Below, piece after piece: positions 15,880-23,225 of a stretch of DNA of 64,000 bases. Both the position numbers and the translations under genes were made by a program. The stretch comes from Methanolobus psychrophilus R15 (GTDB lineage Archaea; Halobacteriota; Methanosarcinia; Methanosarcinales; Methanosarcinaceae): assembly GCA_000306725.1 (NCBI GenBank), contig CP003083.1, forward strand, positions 3,008,770-3,072,769, in the 5' to 3' direction. Below the pieces are notes generated by a model that made no database searches, had not been told where the DNA came from, and worked only from the letters and a program-made list of their open reading frames with translations. Position 1 is the stretch's first letter, and each line of letters opens with the position of its first letter.

Positions 15880-16105
15880 GACTTTGGATTTAAGAGTGGG
15901 TTTGATTTGAGAGCTGCCAGTGATGATTGATTTATTCGTATTTCCAGTTCATTACACAAAGTCATGAGCTGGTCAACCTTGGCGACGATGCGTTTTTGTT
16001 CTTCAAGGGGCGGGAGCGGTAAAAGAATGGTTGATATTTGAGGTTGGTTATTGAAGCTTGAACATATGTTTGTTTTGCATCTCCTTCGAAAACTTTGCGT
16101 ACGTG
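15880..16105 (-). pseudogene. Remnant of type I restriction specificity subunit (HsdS), C-terminal end
   Basis: One frame reads KVFEGDAKQTYVQASITNL. The next, after a frameshift, reads ISTILLPLPPLEEQKRIVAK and VDQLMTLCNELEIRINQSS. This is the recognisable distal conserved region and helix of HsdS proteins. There is no start, no target-recognition domain and no HsdM or HsdR nearby, so it is debris of a lost type I system. It abuts the truncated TIGR02391 gene. Confidence 0.65.
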
Positions 16106-16202
16106 AGATGTTTACTTAATACAGTGCCTATTGTATCAACAGAAATTTGAGATAGTACGTTGCACATTTACGATTTATTCAGATATTGTATATATTATAA
16201 AA

Positions 16203-16219
16203 ATTCGATTTAATTCAAT
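16203..16219 (+). promoter_or_regulatory. Promoter of the first FilR1-type gene in the element
   Basis: TTAATTCAATATAAATAG recurs nearly identically (TTAATTCAGTATAAATAG) before the second FilR1-type gene at about 19423-19440, and contains the TATA box. Confidence 0.55.
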
Positions 16220-16289
16220 ATAAATAGCAATAACATTATAATCGATGATTAAATTTTTGAAGAAACAACTACTTGTATGGAGTGTTTAA

Positions 16290-17075
16290 TTGAAGCAACT
16301 ACTACTTGATGTGATGTTTGCCTCTGATAAGAGAAAAGAGGTTTTATTGCTGTTAAATGAGTGCCCTCAGGAGATGGAATATCTCGTAAAATGTCTTGGT
16401 ACTAATAGACAGGCATTACTTCCTCAGGTAAAAATACTTGAGGGACATTATCTTATTTCCCATCAAAAAGATGTCTACGAGCTGACATCTATCGGAAAAC
16501 TTCTAGTTGATGAATTCATCCCTTTGCTAGGTACAATTGAATTTTTTAATGTTGATATTGAATACCTGGGAACTCAAAAACTCAAGTTCATACCTCCTCA
16601 CCTTTTGAAAAGGGTAAAGGAAATTGGAAGCAGTGAGGTTATAACTCCTGAGCTAGCAGAAATGTATGACCTTAATGAAAAGTTCCATGAAACCTCAAAA
16701 AATTCCAAGTCAGTATATATAGTGTCTTCATTCATATACCCAAATTTCTCTGAATTATCTCTTGATCTTATACGTAGCAATGTAGAAGTGCACTTTATCA
16801 TTTCTCATGGATTGTTGGACAAACTGAAGGGACATAAATATGTTAATGTTAATAAACTTCTAGAGAGCAATCTGATTCATATTTATGTATATTCAAAAGA
16901 GTTAGATTTCCTTTTTATGGGCTACAATGATTATTACCTGATAGTAAACCCTCTGTCACAGGATGGGACAACTGACCGTAAATATATTATGTCCAGTAAA
17001 AAAGAGGCTCTTATATGGGGACACGATTTCTTTGAATATTATCTGAAAGACTCAACGCCAATCACAGAACTTTAA
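16290..17075 (+). CDS. FilR1/DUF1724-type winged-helix transcription regulator
   Basis: This 261-residue protein has an N-terminal winged helix (KRKEVLLLLNECPQEMEYLV, NRQALLPQVKILEGHYLI, YELTSIGKLLVDE) and the FilR1 middle/C-terminal domain (SVYIVSSFIYPNF, WGHDFFEYYLKDSTPITEL). Members of this family are restricted largely to methanogens; FilR1 of Methanothrix regulates methanogenesis genes. The start is TTG 16290, supported by GGAGTG 6 bp upstream and by the same arrangement in its paralogue at 19506. The C-terminal domain probably senses a ligand; which one is unknown. Its presence on an integrated element suggests the element may influence host metabolism. Confidence 0.85.
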   Translation: MKQLLLDVMFASDKRKEVLLLLNECPQEMEYLVKCLGTNRQALLPQVKILEGHYLISHQKDVYELTSIGKLLVDEFIPLLGTIEFFNVDIEYLGTQKLKFIPPHLLKRVKEIGSSEVITPELAEMYDLNEKFHETSKNSKSVYIVSSFIYPNFSELSLDLIRSNVEVHFIISHGLLDKLKGHKYVNVNKLLESNLIHIYVYSKELDFLFMGYNDYYLIVNPLSQDGTTDRKYIMSSKKEALIWGHDFFEYYLKDSTPITEL

Positions 17076-17111
17076 TCAAAACATTGTTGCTCTAAAAAAT
17101 TATTGGTTTAC

Positions 17112-17241
17112 GGGCTCTGTAGAAACCTATGAAATTACTATCTATAACTAAAATTTGGAAAAAACAATCACTATTCTGGACAAAGTATAGAAGTTTTACT
17201 GACTTGTATAATCGCTTGAATTTAGAGGAATTCTACAGAGC
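17112..17241 (+). mobile_element. IS5-like remnant or miniature element
   Basis: GGCTCTGTAGAA at the left end is inverted as TTCTACAGAGC at the right end, about 130 bp apart. The internal sequence is AT-rich with no intact frame. A related inverted end (CTACAGAGCCGG) is present at about 18551. Confidence 0.5.
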
Positions 17242-17487
17242 TTTGGTGATTTCACCAAGGATTTCCGGTTTGGAAGTCAACGCGAGGAGCTCCAACTCGT
17301 CTTTCGGATTAAAACCATAAGAGTGGAAGTTCAGAATCTTACCGTTGGCGACCAGGCGAGCCTTGTTGTTCCATGGGTAGGCGGCAGTAAACTCGAGGGT
17401 GTCCTGCTTGATCTTTTTCGTTGGGTCATCCATTGAAGGGATGAAAGAAAGCAGATTGTACATGCAGACGTGATTCGCCTCGAACAT
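17233..17487 (-). pseudogene. Gene fragment of unknown function, 3' end cut by the insertion remnant
   Basis: The frame reads LLSFIPSMDDPTKKIKQD, NKARLVANGKILNFHSYG and PEILGEITKAL. Its stop (TAG) lies inside the inverted end of the insertion remnant (CTGTAGAA), so the natural C-terminus is missing. The frame also stays open upstream past its first ATG (17487) to about 17535, so the 5' end is uncertain. Its base composition is more GC-rich than the neighbouring regulators. I do not recognise the family. Confidence 0.4.
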
Positions 17488-17583
17488 GCGCTCACCACGA
17501 CGTAACCCTTTTCGAGAGCTCCGCCCGGTAAACTCGTATAGTTTTTACTTCTTCAGCTAACTTTCTTTCATCTATTTTCCAAT

Positions 17584-17640
17584 TCATCTATAGGATCCGT
17601 CGTATATTTTTTCCTCGTTGTCAAAAACTACGACCAACAT
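17584..17640 (-). pseudogene. N-terminal fragment of a second DUF1269 gene
   Basis: MLVVVFDNEEKIYDGS, then stop. It copies the first codons of the intact gene ending at 17657 (MLVVVFDNEKKAYDGS), with about 50 bp of clear DNA similarity to 18359-18410. It is a duplication relic lying directly after the intact gene. Confidence 0.6.
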
Positions 17641-17656
17641 TCATCCAAAACTTGTC

Positions 17657-18415
17657 CTAGTCTTCCGAGGTCTTTTTCAATTTATCTTTAATCTCGGCGA
17701 TTCTTTTTTCAATAGCTGCCTTTGCCTTACCCTTATCCTCTGCTGCTCTCTTCTCTAAAGCCTTCACCTTAGCTTTGGCCTCTTTTTCCCGCTGTTCCGA
17801 CCACTGTTTTGCCTGCTCTGCCTTAGCATCCAGCTTCTGATTCAAATCGTCAATCTTGGTTTGAAGCTTGGCTTTATCTTCTGCCAGCGATTTGGCTTGC
17901 TCTGCTTTCAACTGAGCAACGTCCGCCTTGATAGCTGCCACTTCCCGAGCATTTTGTTCGTCAACAACATCCCTTCGTTCGATGCGAAATACGGTGCCTC
18001 CTAACGCTTCCATTTTGGTATCAACAGGAATTACCCATTCTTCGCTGATTTCTGAAACTATCGCCCATTTGCCAGGTGTTAGTTTGGCAGACACATCATC
18101 AAGGAATTCTGCGTTGACTCCTGCTCGACTCATGTCCCAGATGCTCCCCGCAAAGGTTCCCCCAACAGCGCCAACGGCAACGCCGATTGGTCCTCCGAGA
18201 AGTCCGATTAGAGCACCGATTGCGGTTCCGCTAACTGTACTGATCGGAAAGTCTTCCCCCATCTGCTTTATGACAACTGTGCCATCATCATTTTTCTCTA
18301 TTACGGCTTCGGAATAAACGGAAATGCTGCCTTCGAAATCAAGTGTCTTCAATGCTATGGATCCGTCGTATGCTTTTTTCTCGTTGTCAAAAACTACTAC
18401 CAACATTCTTTCCAT
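17657..18415 (-). CDS. DUF1269 family membrane protein with C-terminal coiled coil
   Basis: The N-terminal domain (MLVVVFDNEKKAYDGSIAL) leads to a glycine-rich hydrophobic hairpin (GTAIGALIGLLGGPIGVAVG...GGTFAGSIWDM), then a conserved small domain (KLTPGKWAIVSEISEEW). The last 110 residues are a Lys/Glu/Ala coiled coil. DUF1269 proteins are of unknown function and widespread in bacteria and archaea. Codon use is GC-richer than the flanking regulators, which suggests separate acquisition. It lies between two insertion-type ends (17112 and about 18551). Confidence 0.78.
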   Translation of the reverse strand: MERMLVVVFDNEKKAYDGSIALKTLDFEGSISVYSEAVIEKNDDGTVVIKQMGEDFPISTVSGTAIGALIGLLGGPIGVAVGAVGGTFAGSIWDMSRAGVNAEFLDDVSAKLTPGKWAIVSEISEEWVIPVDTKMEALGGTVFRIERRDVVDEQNAREVAAIKADVAQLKAEQAKSLAEDKAKLQTKIDDLNQKLDAKAEQAKQWSEQREKEAKAKVKALEKRAAEDKGKAKAAIEKRIAEIKDKLKKTSED

Positions 18416-18564
18416 TGTTTGTTCTCCCCCTTATGTACTATATTCACTGGATCATTCGCCCCAGTGGTATCTATGCAACATAGCTTTTTTTTGATAGATA
18501 GAAACCTACAAGTCCTATCAATAAAATCTTTGCGAAACATTTAGGATATCTACAGAGCCGGTTT

Positions 18565-18742
18565 ACGAGAACGTTTTATACGAGAAAAACCTTTTCTCAC
18601 TTGATTAAGAATTAGGATGAGGCGCCTGGAAACCACCACGCTTTAAGGCGCCTCTCTCCTAACGAATCCGAGACTGCTGTACCGTACATCCGCCTTGGCC
18701 GTACAGCAGATTTCTCTGAATTCCACGACCCGCAACACATAC
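18565..18742 (-). repeat. Structured repeat (copy A of a family also at 63224-63502)
   Basis: Read on the minus strand: TTGCGGGTCGTGG, a hairpin with stem CTGCTGTAC/GTACAGCAG, the conserved linker CTCGGATTCGTTAGGAGAGA, a second hairpin AGGCGCC...GGCGCCT with loop TTAAAGCGTGGTGGTTTCC, and the tail TCGTATAAAACGTTCTCGTAA. The same order is present at the right end of the window. Confidence 0.65.
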
Positions 18743-19088
18743 TAAGTCAGTGTTCTTATTTAACCAAACCCGATTTTAATATCGGACAGAGCTTTATTTT
18801 TGCTAAGAAACATTTTTTCTACAGGAAGCTTATTTTGGCAAAGCAGGTTATTTTCTTATCACATGCTATTTTCAGATGTCTTTATAATTTCAAGTTCCAT
18901 CGTTTAATCCCCTAATCTATGTCTTGCAATAAGCGAAGTTCAATTGCCGCACCTTGCAGCCCTTTTAACCCCCCTACAAGCACTTGAAAACTTCAAACAT
19001 ACGATACCATCAAAACAACAAATGAAGCCCTATCAGAGCGATTGTAGGGATCATAAGCTGAAAATCTACTCACTTTCAACGAGTAGCA

Positions 19089-19110
19089 CCCACAGCCCTG
19101 CCTGTGGTTT
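19089..19110 (+). repeat. Dispersed element repeat, copy 7
   Basis: CCCACAGCCCTGCCTGTGG, close to the consensus and palindrome-like. Confidence 0.55.
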
Positions 19111-19170
19111 GGTTTGAACTGAGCAGATATGAGAATGTCTCAAGATAATGCGCTATGCTTACGAGGAGGG

Positions 19171-19190
19171 CGCAGGCAGGGTCTGCGGGT
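19171..19190 (-). repeat. Dispersed element repeat, copy 8 (reverse)
   Basis: CGCAGGCAGGGTCTGCGGG, facing copy 7 about 80 bp away. Confidence 0.5.
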
Positions 19191-19267
19191 TTCAATAATG
19201 TCAATACATCAACCTGAAAGAGAGAGCATTGTAGGGCATTTTAAAGAGAATAGAGCAGGGATTATCA

Positions 19268-19325
19268 GAAGTTACCCTGCATAACATGAAAAAGAATGTT
19301 AGGTGATGAGCCATTTACACTCAAT
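19268..19325 (+). repeat. 58-bp intergenic repeat, first copy
   Basis: GTTACCCTGCATAACAT, then AAAAAGAATG, then GATGAGCCATTTA. The second copy at 21530-21592 has GTTACTCTGCATTACAT, AAAAAAGAATG and GATAAACCATTTA. Confidence 0.5.
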
Positions 19326-19505
19326 AATTATATAACGGAAAGGTTGGCGATGTGGGAAGGGAGTTAAATGAAGTTATAAAGTTAACTCTGTTAAAACCTT
19401 AAAATGATATTGCAATTCTTATTTAATTCAGTATAAATAGAAACAGTCACATAATTTAATATGGTAATGTCTGAAATTACAATCGCTTTAGAGGATGTGC
19501 TATAA

Positions 19506-20291
19506 TTGACGCAATCACTACTTGACGTGATATTTGCATCCGAGAAGCGAAAGAACGCTCTGCTATTGCTACAGGATGGTCCAAAGGAGATGGAGTTCCT
19601 TCTCAAATCCCTTGACACTACTAGACAGGCATTGCTTCCTCAGATTAGAATACTTGAGAATCATTATCTAATCACACATTTTCATGACGTCTATGAATTA
19701 ACAACTATTGGAAAGCTGATAGTTGATGAGATGACACCTTTACTAAACACAGTTGAGACTCTTGATAATGATATTGATTACTGGGGTAATCATAGCCTTG
19801 ATTTTATTCCTTCTCATCTTTTGGGGAGAATAAATGAGCTTGGGAAATGCAAGTTAATTAAACCGCATCTCATAGAAATATATGAAATAAACAAAAAGTT
19901 TTATGAAGCAACTCGGAAGTCTAAATCTCATTATATAGTAACTACATTTCTCCACCCTAATTTTCTAGAGTTAACTGCAGATTTGATTAATAACAATGTT
20001 AAAATATACTTTATTACTTCGCAAATGCTATTTGATAAACTTTTAGAAGAAAAATATGATGAGTTTTCTTTGATACTTCAAAATAAATTAATCCATGCTT
20101 TTGTTTCTTCTAGAGAAATGGATTTTCAGTTTATTGCAATCAATGACTATTATATAATGATGGCCTTATTAAAAACAAGTAAAGAAGTCGATGGTTCATA
20201 TTTACTATGTAATAGTGAAAAATCCCTCAAGTGGGGAAAGGATTTCTTTGATTACTATTTGAAGGACTCCACACAAATAACTGAAATTTGA
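19506..20291 (+). CDS. FilR1/DUF1724-type winged-helix transcription regulator, second copy in the element
   Basis: This 261-residue protein is closely related to the product of 16290-17075 over its whole length (RKNALLLLQDGPKEMEFLL, TRQALLPQIRILENHYLI, YELTTIGKLIVDEMTPLL, WGKDFFDYYLKDSTQITEI). The start is TTG 19506 with GAGGATG upstream. It shares the promoter sequence of its paralogue, so the pair probably arose by duplication of the whole unit and may answer to the same signal. The middle domain differs most between the two, which would fit different ligands. Confidence 0.85.
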   Translation: MTQSLLDVIFASEKRKNALLLLQDGPKEMEFLLKSLDTTRQALLPQIRILENHYLITHFHDVYELTTIGKLIVDEMTPLLNTVETLDNDIDYWGNHSLDFIPSHLLGRINELGKCKLIKPHLIEIYEINKKFYEATRKSKSHYIVTTFLHPNFLELTADLINNNVKIYFITSQMLFDKLLEEKYDEFSLILQNKLIHAFVSSREMDFQFIAINDYYIMMALLKTSKEVDGSYLLCNSEKSLKWGKDFFDYYLKDSTQITEI

Positions 20292-20697
20292 TTGTTTATT
20301 TTTATATTAATTTCAGTTATAATTACAAGTTTTTATAAATGCTATATGGTTAAGCAGACAGCATAATTTTTAGCAGTTCGGTTTTTTGAACTCTATATTC
20401 CCTCACAAGCATGCTAAACATAGAACTCGAACCAATCCACTCACCCTAATCGATTCGGTCTACAATCGTCTACAAAGGGTTCAAAAGACGATACATGTCA
20501 TAGCATAGACATATCGACAAAAGCCCGTCCACAGCCCTGCCTGATAGGTTCAAGGGCTAAAGCTCAACAGGTATCAACGCGATATATTCTTGACCTTTCT
20601 GTAGTCTCCAAGTTCAACTATACCCTCCAGAAAAAATATTTGTAATACTTGCTATACATTGTACATATCAAGTATATTGTACACAGAAGGAATAATA
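20292..20697. other. Intergenic region with a long repeat module and promoter
   Basis: About 20399-20560 is a diverged copy of about 22792-22990: both contain CTCACCCTAA, AAAGGGTT or AAAGGGCTT, and CCACAGCCCTGCCT near the end. At 20650-20690 symmetric TATACATTGTACATATC and TATATTGTACAC sequences surround the promoter of the next gene and look like operators. Confidence 0.5.
20528..20545 (+). repeat. Dispersed element repeat, copy 9
   Basis: TCCACAGCCCTGCCTGAT, close to consensus. Confidence 0.55.
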
Positions 20698-21393
20698 ATG
20701 GCAGACAAGAAAAAATATACCTTCAAAGTCGTTTTTGACCTAACAAAGAGGGGCGATCCCAAGGAAATAATAGACAACCTCCAACTCGATATAAAAGAGC
20801 CTCTTGGTGCAGAAATTAGCGCTACTAGTGATAGCAATAAGTTCGCAATAATCTATAGCATGTATGATGTTGCCATGTTCAAAACAGTAAATAGGATATT
20901 GCGTTCAAGTATAGTTCTACGCGGCCTCTCATCTAGTTATTACTATATTGTAGATGATGCGGGTGTTGTCGTGGAGTGGGAAAGCTTAGTAAAAAAGCAA
21001 GGCATACTTCCAGAGGACATGTTTATCTGGGGCGCTCCAGGTTACACTCCCGAACCTTCTCTCAATGAGGATGTAACACTGACGACAAAAATACCCCGGA
21101 GAGATGTCAGACTTATAGACAATATTGTTTTATGGAAAAATAACCATAATAAAAAGAAATATAGTCGCCGAAAATCTCCAATTCAGAAATCATCCTATAT
21201 ACAAGCGGCATTACGGGAAGCAATACTTAAGGACATTTCACAGCTCAATCAGGATAACGAAAAGGAAACCGGCGTAAAACAGACAGATGAAGAGTTTATG
21301 CAATTCTTTTTGGATAAAGACTTTGCAGCTGAGTATGGGTGGAAGATGCCTAAAGAACAGAATATTTTATATTCAGTTATTAGCCGGGATTAA
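20698..21393 (+). CDS. Hypothetical protein, 231 aa
   Basis: ATG 20698 has AGAAGGAA 6 bp upstream, with a TATA-like element and TGTACA palindromes just before. The product begins KKYTFKVVFDLTKRGDPKEI and has an alpha/beta N-terminal half, a central VVEWESLVKK segment and a Lys-rich middle (NNHNKKKYSRRKS). The C-terminus is helical and acidic (EEFMQFFLDKDFAAEYGWKM). I recognise no domain. The TGTACA-type symmetric sites suggest tight repression. Confidence 0.68.
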   Translation: MADKKKYTFKVVFDLTKRGDPKEIIDNLQLDIKEPLGAEISATSDSNKFAIIYSMYDVAMFKTVNRILRSSIVLRGLSSSYYYIVDDAGVVVEWESLVKKQGILPEDMFIWGAPGYTPEPSLNEDVTLTTKIPRRDVRLIDNIVLWKNNHNKKKYSRRKSPIQKSSYIQAALREAILKDISQLNQDNEKETGVKQTDEEFMQFFLDKDFAAEYGWKMPKEQNILYSVISRD

Positions 21394-21421
21394 TGTGATA
21401 TACTCTTTCCCCAGAGATCCT

Positions 21422-21440
21422 CCACACGGGTGCCTGCCTG
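21422..21440 (+). repeat. Dispersed element repeat, copy 10 (diverged)
   Basis: CCACACGGGTGCCTGCCTG. Confidence 0.4.
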
Positions 21441-21529
21441 TTCAATCTTCACGACAAGCGTTTCTCACAGCACCATTTTTCAGGTCATAGAAGTTACTTG
21501 AGCGAATGCAAAAAACCTACCTAAAGGCC

Positions 21530-21592
21530 GCTTGAGGTTACTCTGCATTACATAAAAAAGAATGCAGAAGCTGATAAACCATTTAATCTGAA
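21530..21592 (+). repeat. 58-bp intergenic repeat, second copy
   Basis: About 80 percent identical by eye to 19268-19325, downstream of the 231-aa gene. Confidence 0.5.
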
Positions 21593-21655
21593 TGCGCATG
21601 TTCGAGAAAATTTGGAGATGCTGTAGACGATTGTTCTTTCATTTCTTGATTAATT

Positions 21656-22612
21656 TTATGGCTCTATCTTAGTTATTACTCGAAGTTCCTCTGTAGACTT
21701 TTCGTTCAAATCTTTTTCTAATCCCATTGGATTTCTTATCTTTGCTTCTGGATCGTACACGAAGCAAATCAACGTTTTGCAGTCTGGATGTATAGAATAC
21801 TTTCCTATATCGATAAGCAATTGTTCTCCAATTTCTTTATCGCCCAATTTTGACCTAGTTTTTTTAACTTCAATAATAATTTGTTCGCTTTTTAATAAGA
21901 AGTCCATTCTAGAAGACCCTCCAGCATAAGAAGGAGTCCATTCTTCCGCCCTAATGTCATCAAAGTAAAGTTTTAGCAACGCGTGAAGTAAGTCTTGAAC
22001 ATCATATTCATCCTCTATTACAAGAGTTTCTTTATTATTATGTCTAATAAGTAACTGCTTAGCAACAACTGGGAATTTGGATAAAATATTTATTACTTTG
22101 TCAAGTGATTCTTCTTGTGCGTTTTGTTTTTCTAAAACCAAATCTTGTTGCAAATCAGTATGAATAAGTGTTGTCTGTTCAAAAAGTCTATCTGCAACAG
22201 ACCTTAATATCCGAATAAAATCTTCCTGGTTTAGATAAATGAGGTTATCAGCAGAATGATTATAAAAAGATTGTTTATTCCTAAATTCTTTTGAACCAAC
22301 ATTAACGTAGGGTTTATACGGTACTTTTTTCTTTTTATATATGTAATCCTCCAACTCTCGACAACCTTGGTGTACTACTATAAAATTTTTTGTGCCTTGA
22401 ACGTTTATCCTTCTATAATTCGGAACAGAGTCTACTCTAGTGTAACCTGATTGCTCGCTTTTAGCCCAGAGTATTTCATTTTTCTTACCAATGCTTGAAA
22501 CTAATAGATTGTATTTTCTTAAAGCTGAATCATATGATGGAACAGTTTCGTCAATAATTGCATCTATAATTGATTTTGCTATTTCAATGGCATCAGTATT
22601 TTTTCGATTCAT
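21656..22612 (-). CDS. DpnII/MboI-like PD-(D/E)XK nuclease-domain protein
   Basis: The 318-residue protein has an unassigned N-terminal part of about 190 residues. The C-terminal domain fits the DpnII-MboI-like restriction endonuclease fold: EDEYDVQDLLHALLKLYFDDI, SRMDFLLKSEQIIIEVKKTR (catalytic D and E-x-K) and LICFVYDPEAKIRNP. Such proteins appear in restriction and other defence contexts. There is no methyltransferase beside it, so it is not an ordinary restriction-modification pair. It may defend the element or act on invading DNA by another trigger. It is transcribed leftward, alone. Confidence 0.78.
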   Translation of the reverse strand: MNRKNTDAIEIAKSIIDAIIDETVPSYDSALRKYNLLVSSIGKKNEILWAKSEQSGYTRVDSVPNYRRINVQGTKNFIVVHQGCRELEDYIYKKKKVPYKPYVNVGSKEFRNKQSFYNHSADNLIYLNQEDFIRILRSVADRLFEQTTLIHTDLQQDLVLEKQNAQEESLDKVINILSKFPVVAKQLLIRHNNKETLVIEDEYDVQDLLHALLKLYFDDIRAEEWTPSYAGGSSRMDFLLKSEQIIIEVKKTRSKLGDKEIGEQLLIDIGKYSIHPDCKTLICFVYDPEAKIRNPMGLEKDLNEKSTEELRVITKIEP

Positions 22613-22953
22613 GTTATCTCTTAGAAGGCCACATGCTTATAAAATTAATGCGGTGGGTGTTAAAATTTAAGAATTTTAGTTACACATGATTAATATCTAA
22701 ACACTATACATGTTTTGTCCAAACCATGAATATAGTTGTGCGAATTTGCTGCAAAACACCGTACACTTTTTTCGTCTTGTATATATCCCCTCCCAAGCAT
22801 TCAACGTATACGAGTCAAACCTACTTGCGCAATGAATAAAACTGCTCACCCTAACCTGTTCTCTCAAGAATCATCTATAAAGGGCTTAAAAAGCTAGACC
22901 TATCAGACTATCAACCATATCAAGAAAGCCCTTCCACAGCCCTGCCTCGCCCC
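22613..22953. other. Intergenic region with second long repeat module
   Basis: From about 22792 it is a diverged copy of 20399-20560. No gene is seen. AT-rich sequence near 22620-22700 suits the promoter of the leftward nuclease gene. Confidence 0.45.
22933..22948 (+). repeat. Dispersed element repeat, copy 11
   Basis: TCCACAGCCCTGCCTC, six bases before the stop of the AbrB-type gene. Confidence 0.5.
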
Positions 22954-23097
22954 TCAGTGAACAGGTTTGAGTGCTAAGTAACCCTGCAGTTTGATAACCT
23001 CGAACTTCTGACCTTTCTCGAAACCCTCAATCTCTACAATATTTTTAGGCAGTGTTATAGAATACTGACCGTTCCTTTCTTGCAGCTTAATTGTCAA
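22954..23097 (-). CDS. AbrB/SpoVT (swapped-hairpin) DNA-binding protein, 47 aa
   Basis: KLQERNGQYSITLPKNIVEI followed by EGFEKGQKFEVIKLQGYLAL matches the swapped-hairpin AbrB/MazE fold. The start is TTG 23097 with GAGGTGAT 3 bp upstream, so the ribosome-binding site decides it. A perfect palindrome at 23116-23135 lies just upstream of the start, next to the TATA box (TTTATATATTG on this strand, about 23142-23153), which indicates autoregulation. No toxin gene is linked. As the last gene before the right attachment site it may control integration state or host takeover (inference). Confidence 0.75.
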   Translation of the reverse strand: MTIKLQERNGQYSITLPKNIVEIEGFEKGQKFEVIKLQGYLALKPVH

Positions 23098-23115
23098 AAT
23101 ATCACCTCTTTTTTA

Positions 23116-23135
23116 CATTGCTACAATTAGCAATG
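23116..23135. promoter_or_regulatory. Palindromic operator CATTGCTA-CAAT-TAGCAATG
   Basis: 8-bp perfect arms, with a further half-site CTAGCAAT at 23139-23146 overlapping the TATA element of the AbrB-type gene. Confidence 0.65.
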
Positions 23136-23187
23136 ATTCTAGCAATATATAAACGCTTTTCAAATCAAAAGTCTGGACAGCACAATA

Positions 23188-23203
23188 AATCTATACTAAC
23201 AAA
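23188..23203 (-). repeat. Right arm-type inverted repeat of the element
   Basis: AATCTATACTAACAAA, exact reverse complement of 1942-1957, 29 bp inside the right core. Confidence 0.8.
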
Positions 23204-23225
23204 CAAGAATAAAAGTAAACAAAAC

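Larger units (their letters stand above)
18743..19505. other. Gene-free stretch with repeats and a promoter
   Basis: It contains dispersed repeat copies at 19089 and 19171, a 58-bp segment (19268-19325) that recurs at 21530-21592 and, at about 19423-19440, the same promoter sequence as before 16290. No ribosome-binding site precedes any frame in it. Confidence 0.5.

Noticed and set aside
18595..18870. Open frame through the structured repeat (reads N-H-H-A-L-R-R-L-S-P-N-E-S-E)
   Set aside because: No start codon; the conserved feature is base pairing, and the two full copies diverge in frame after the repeat.
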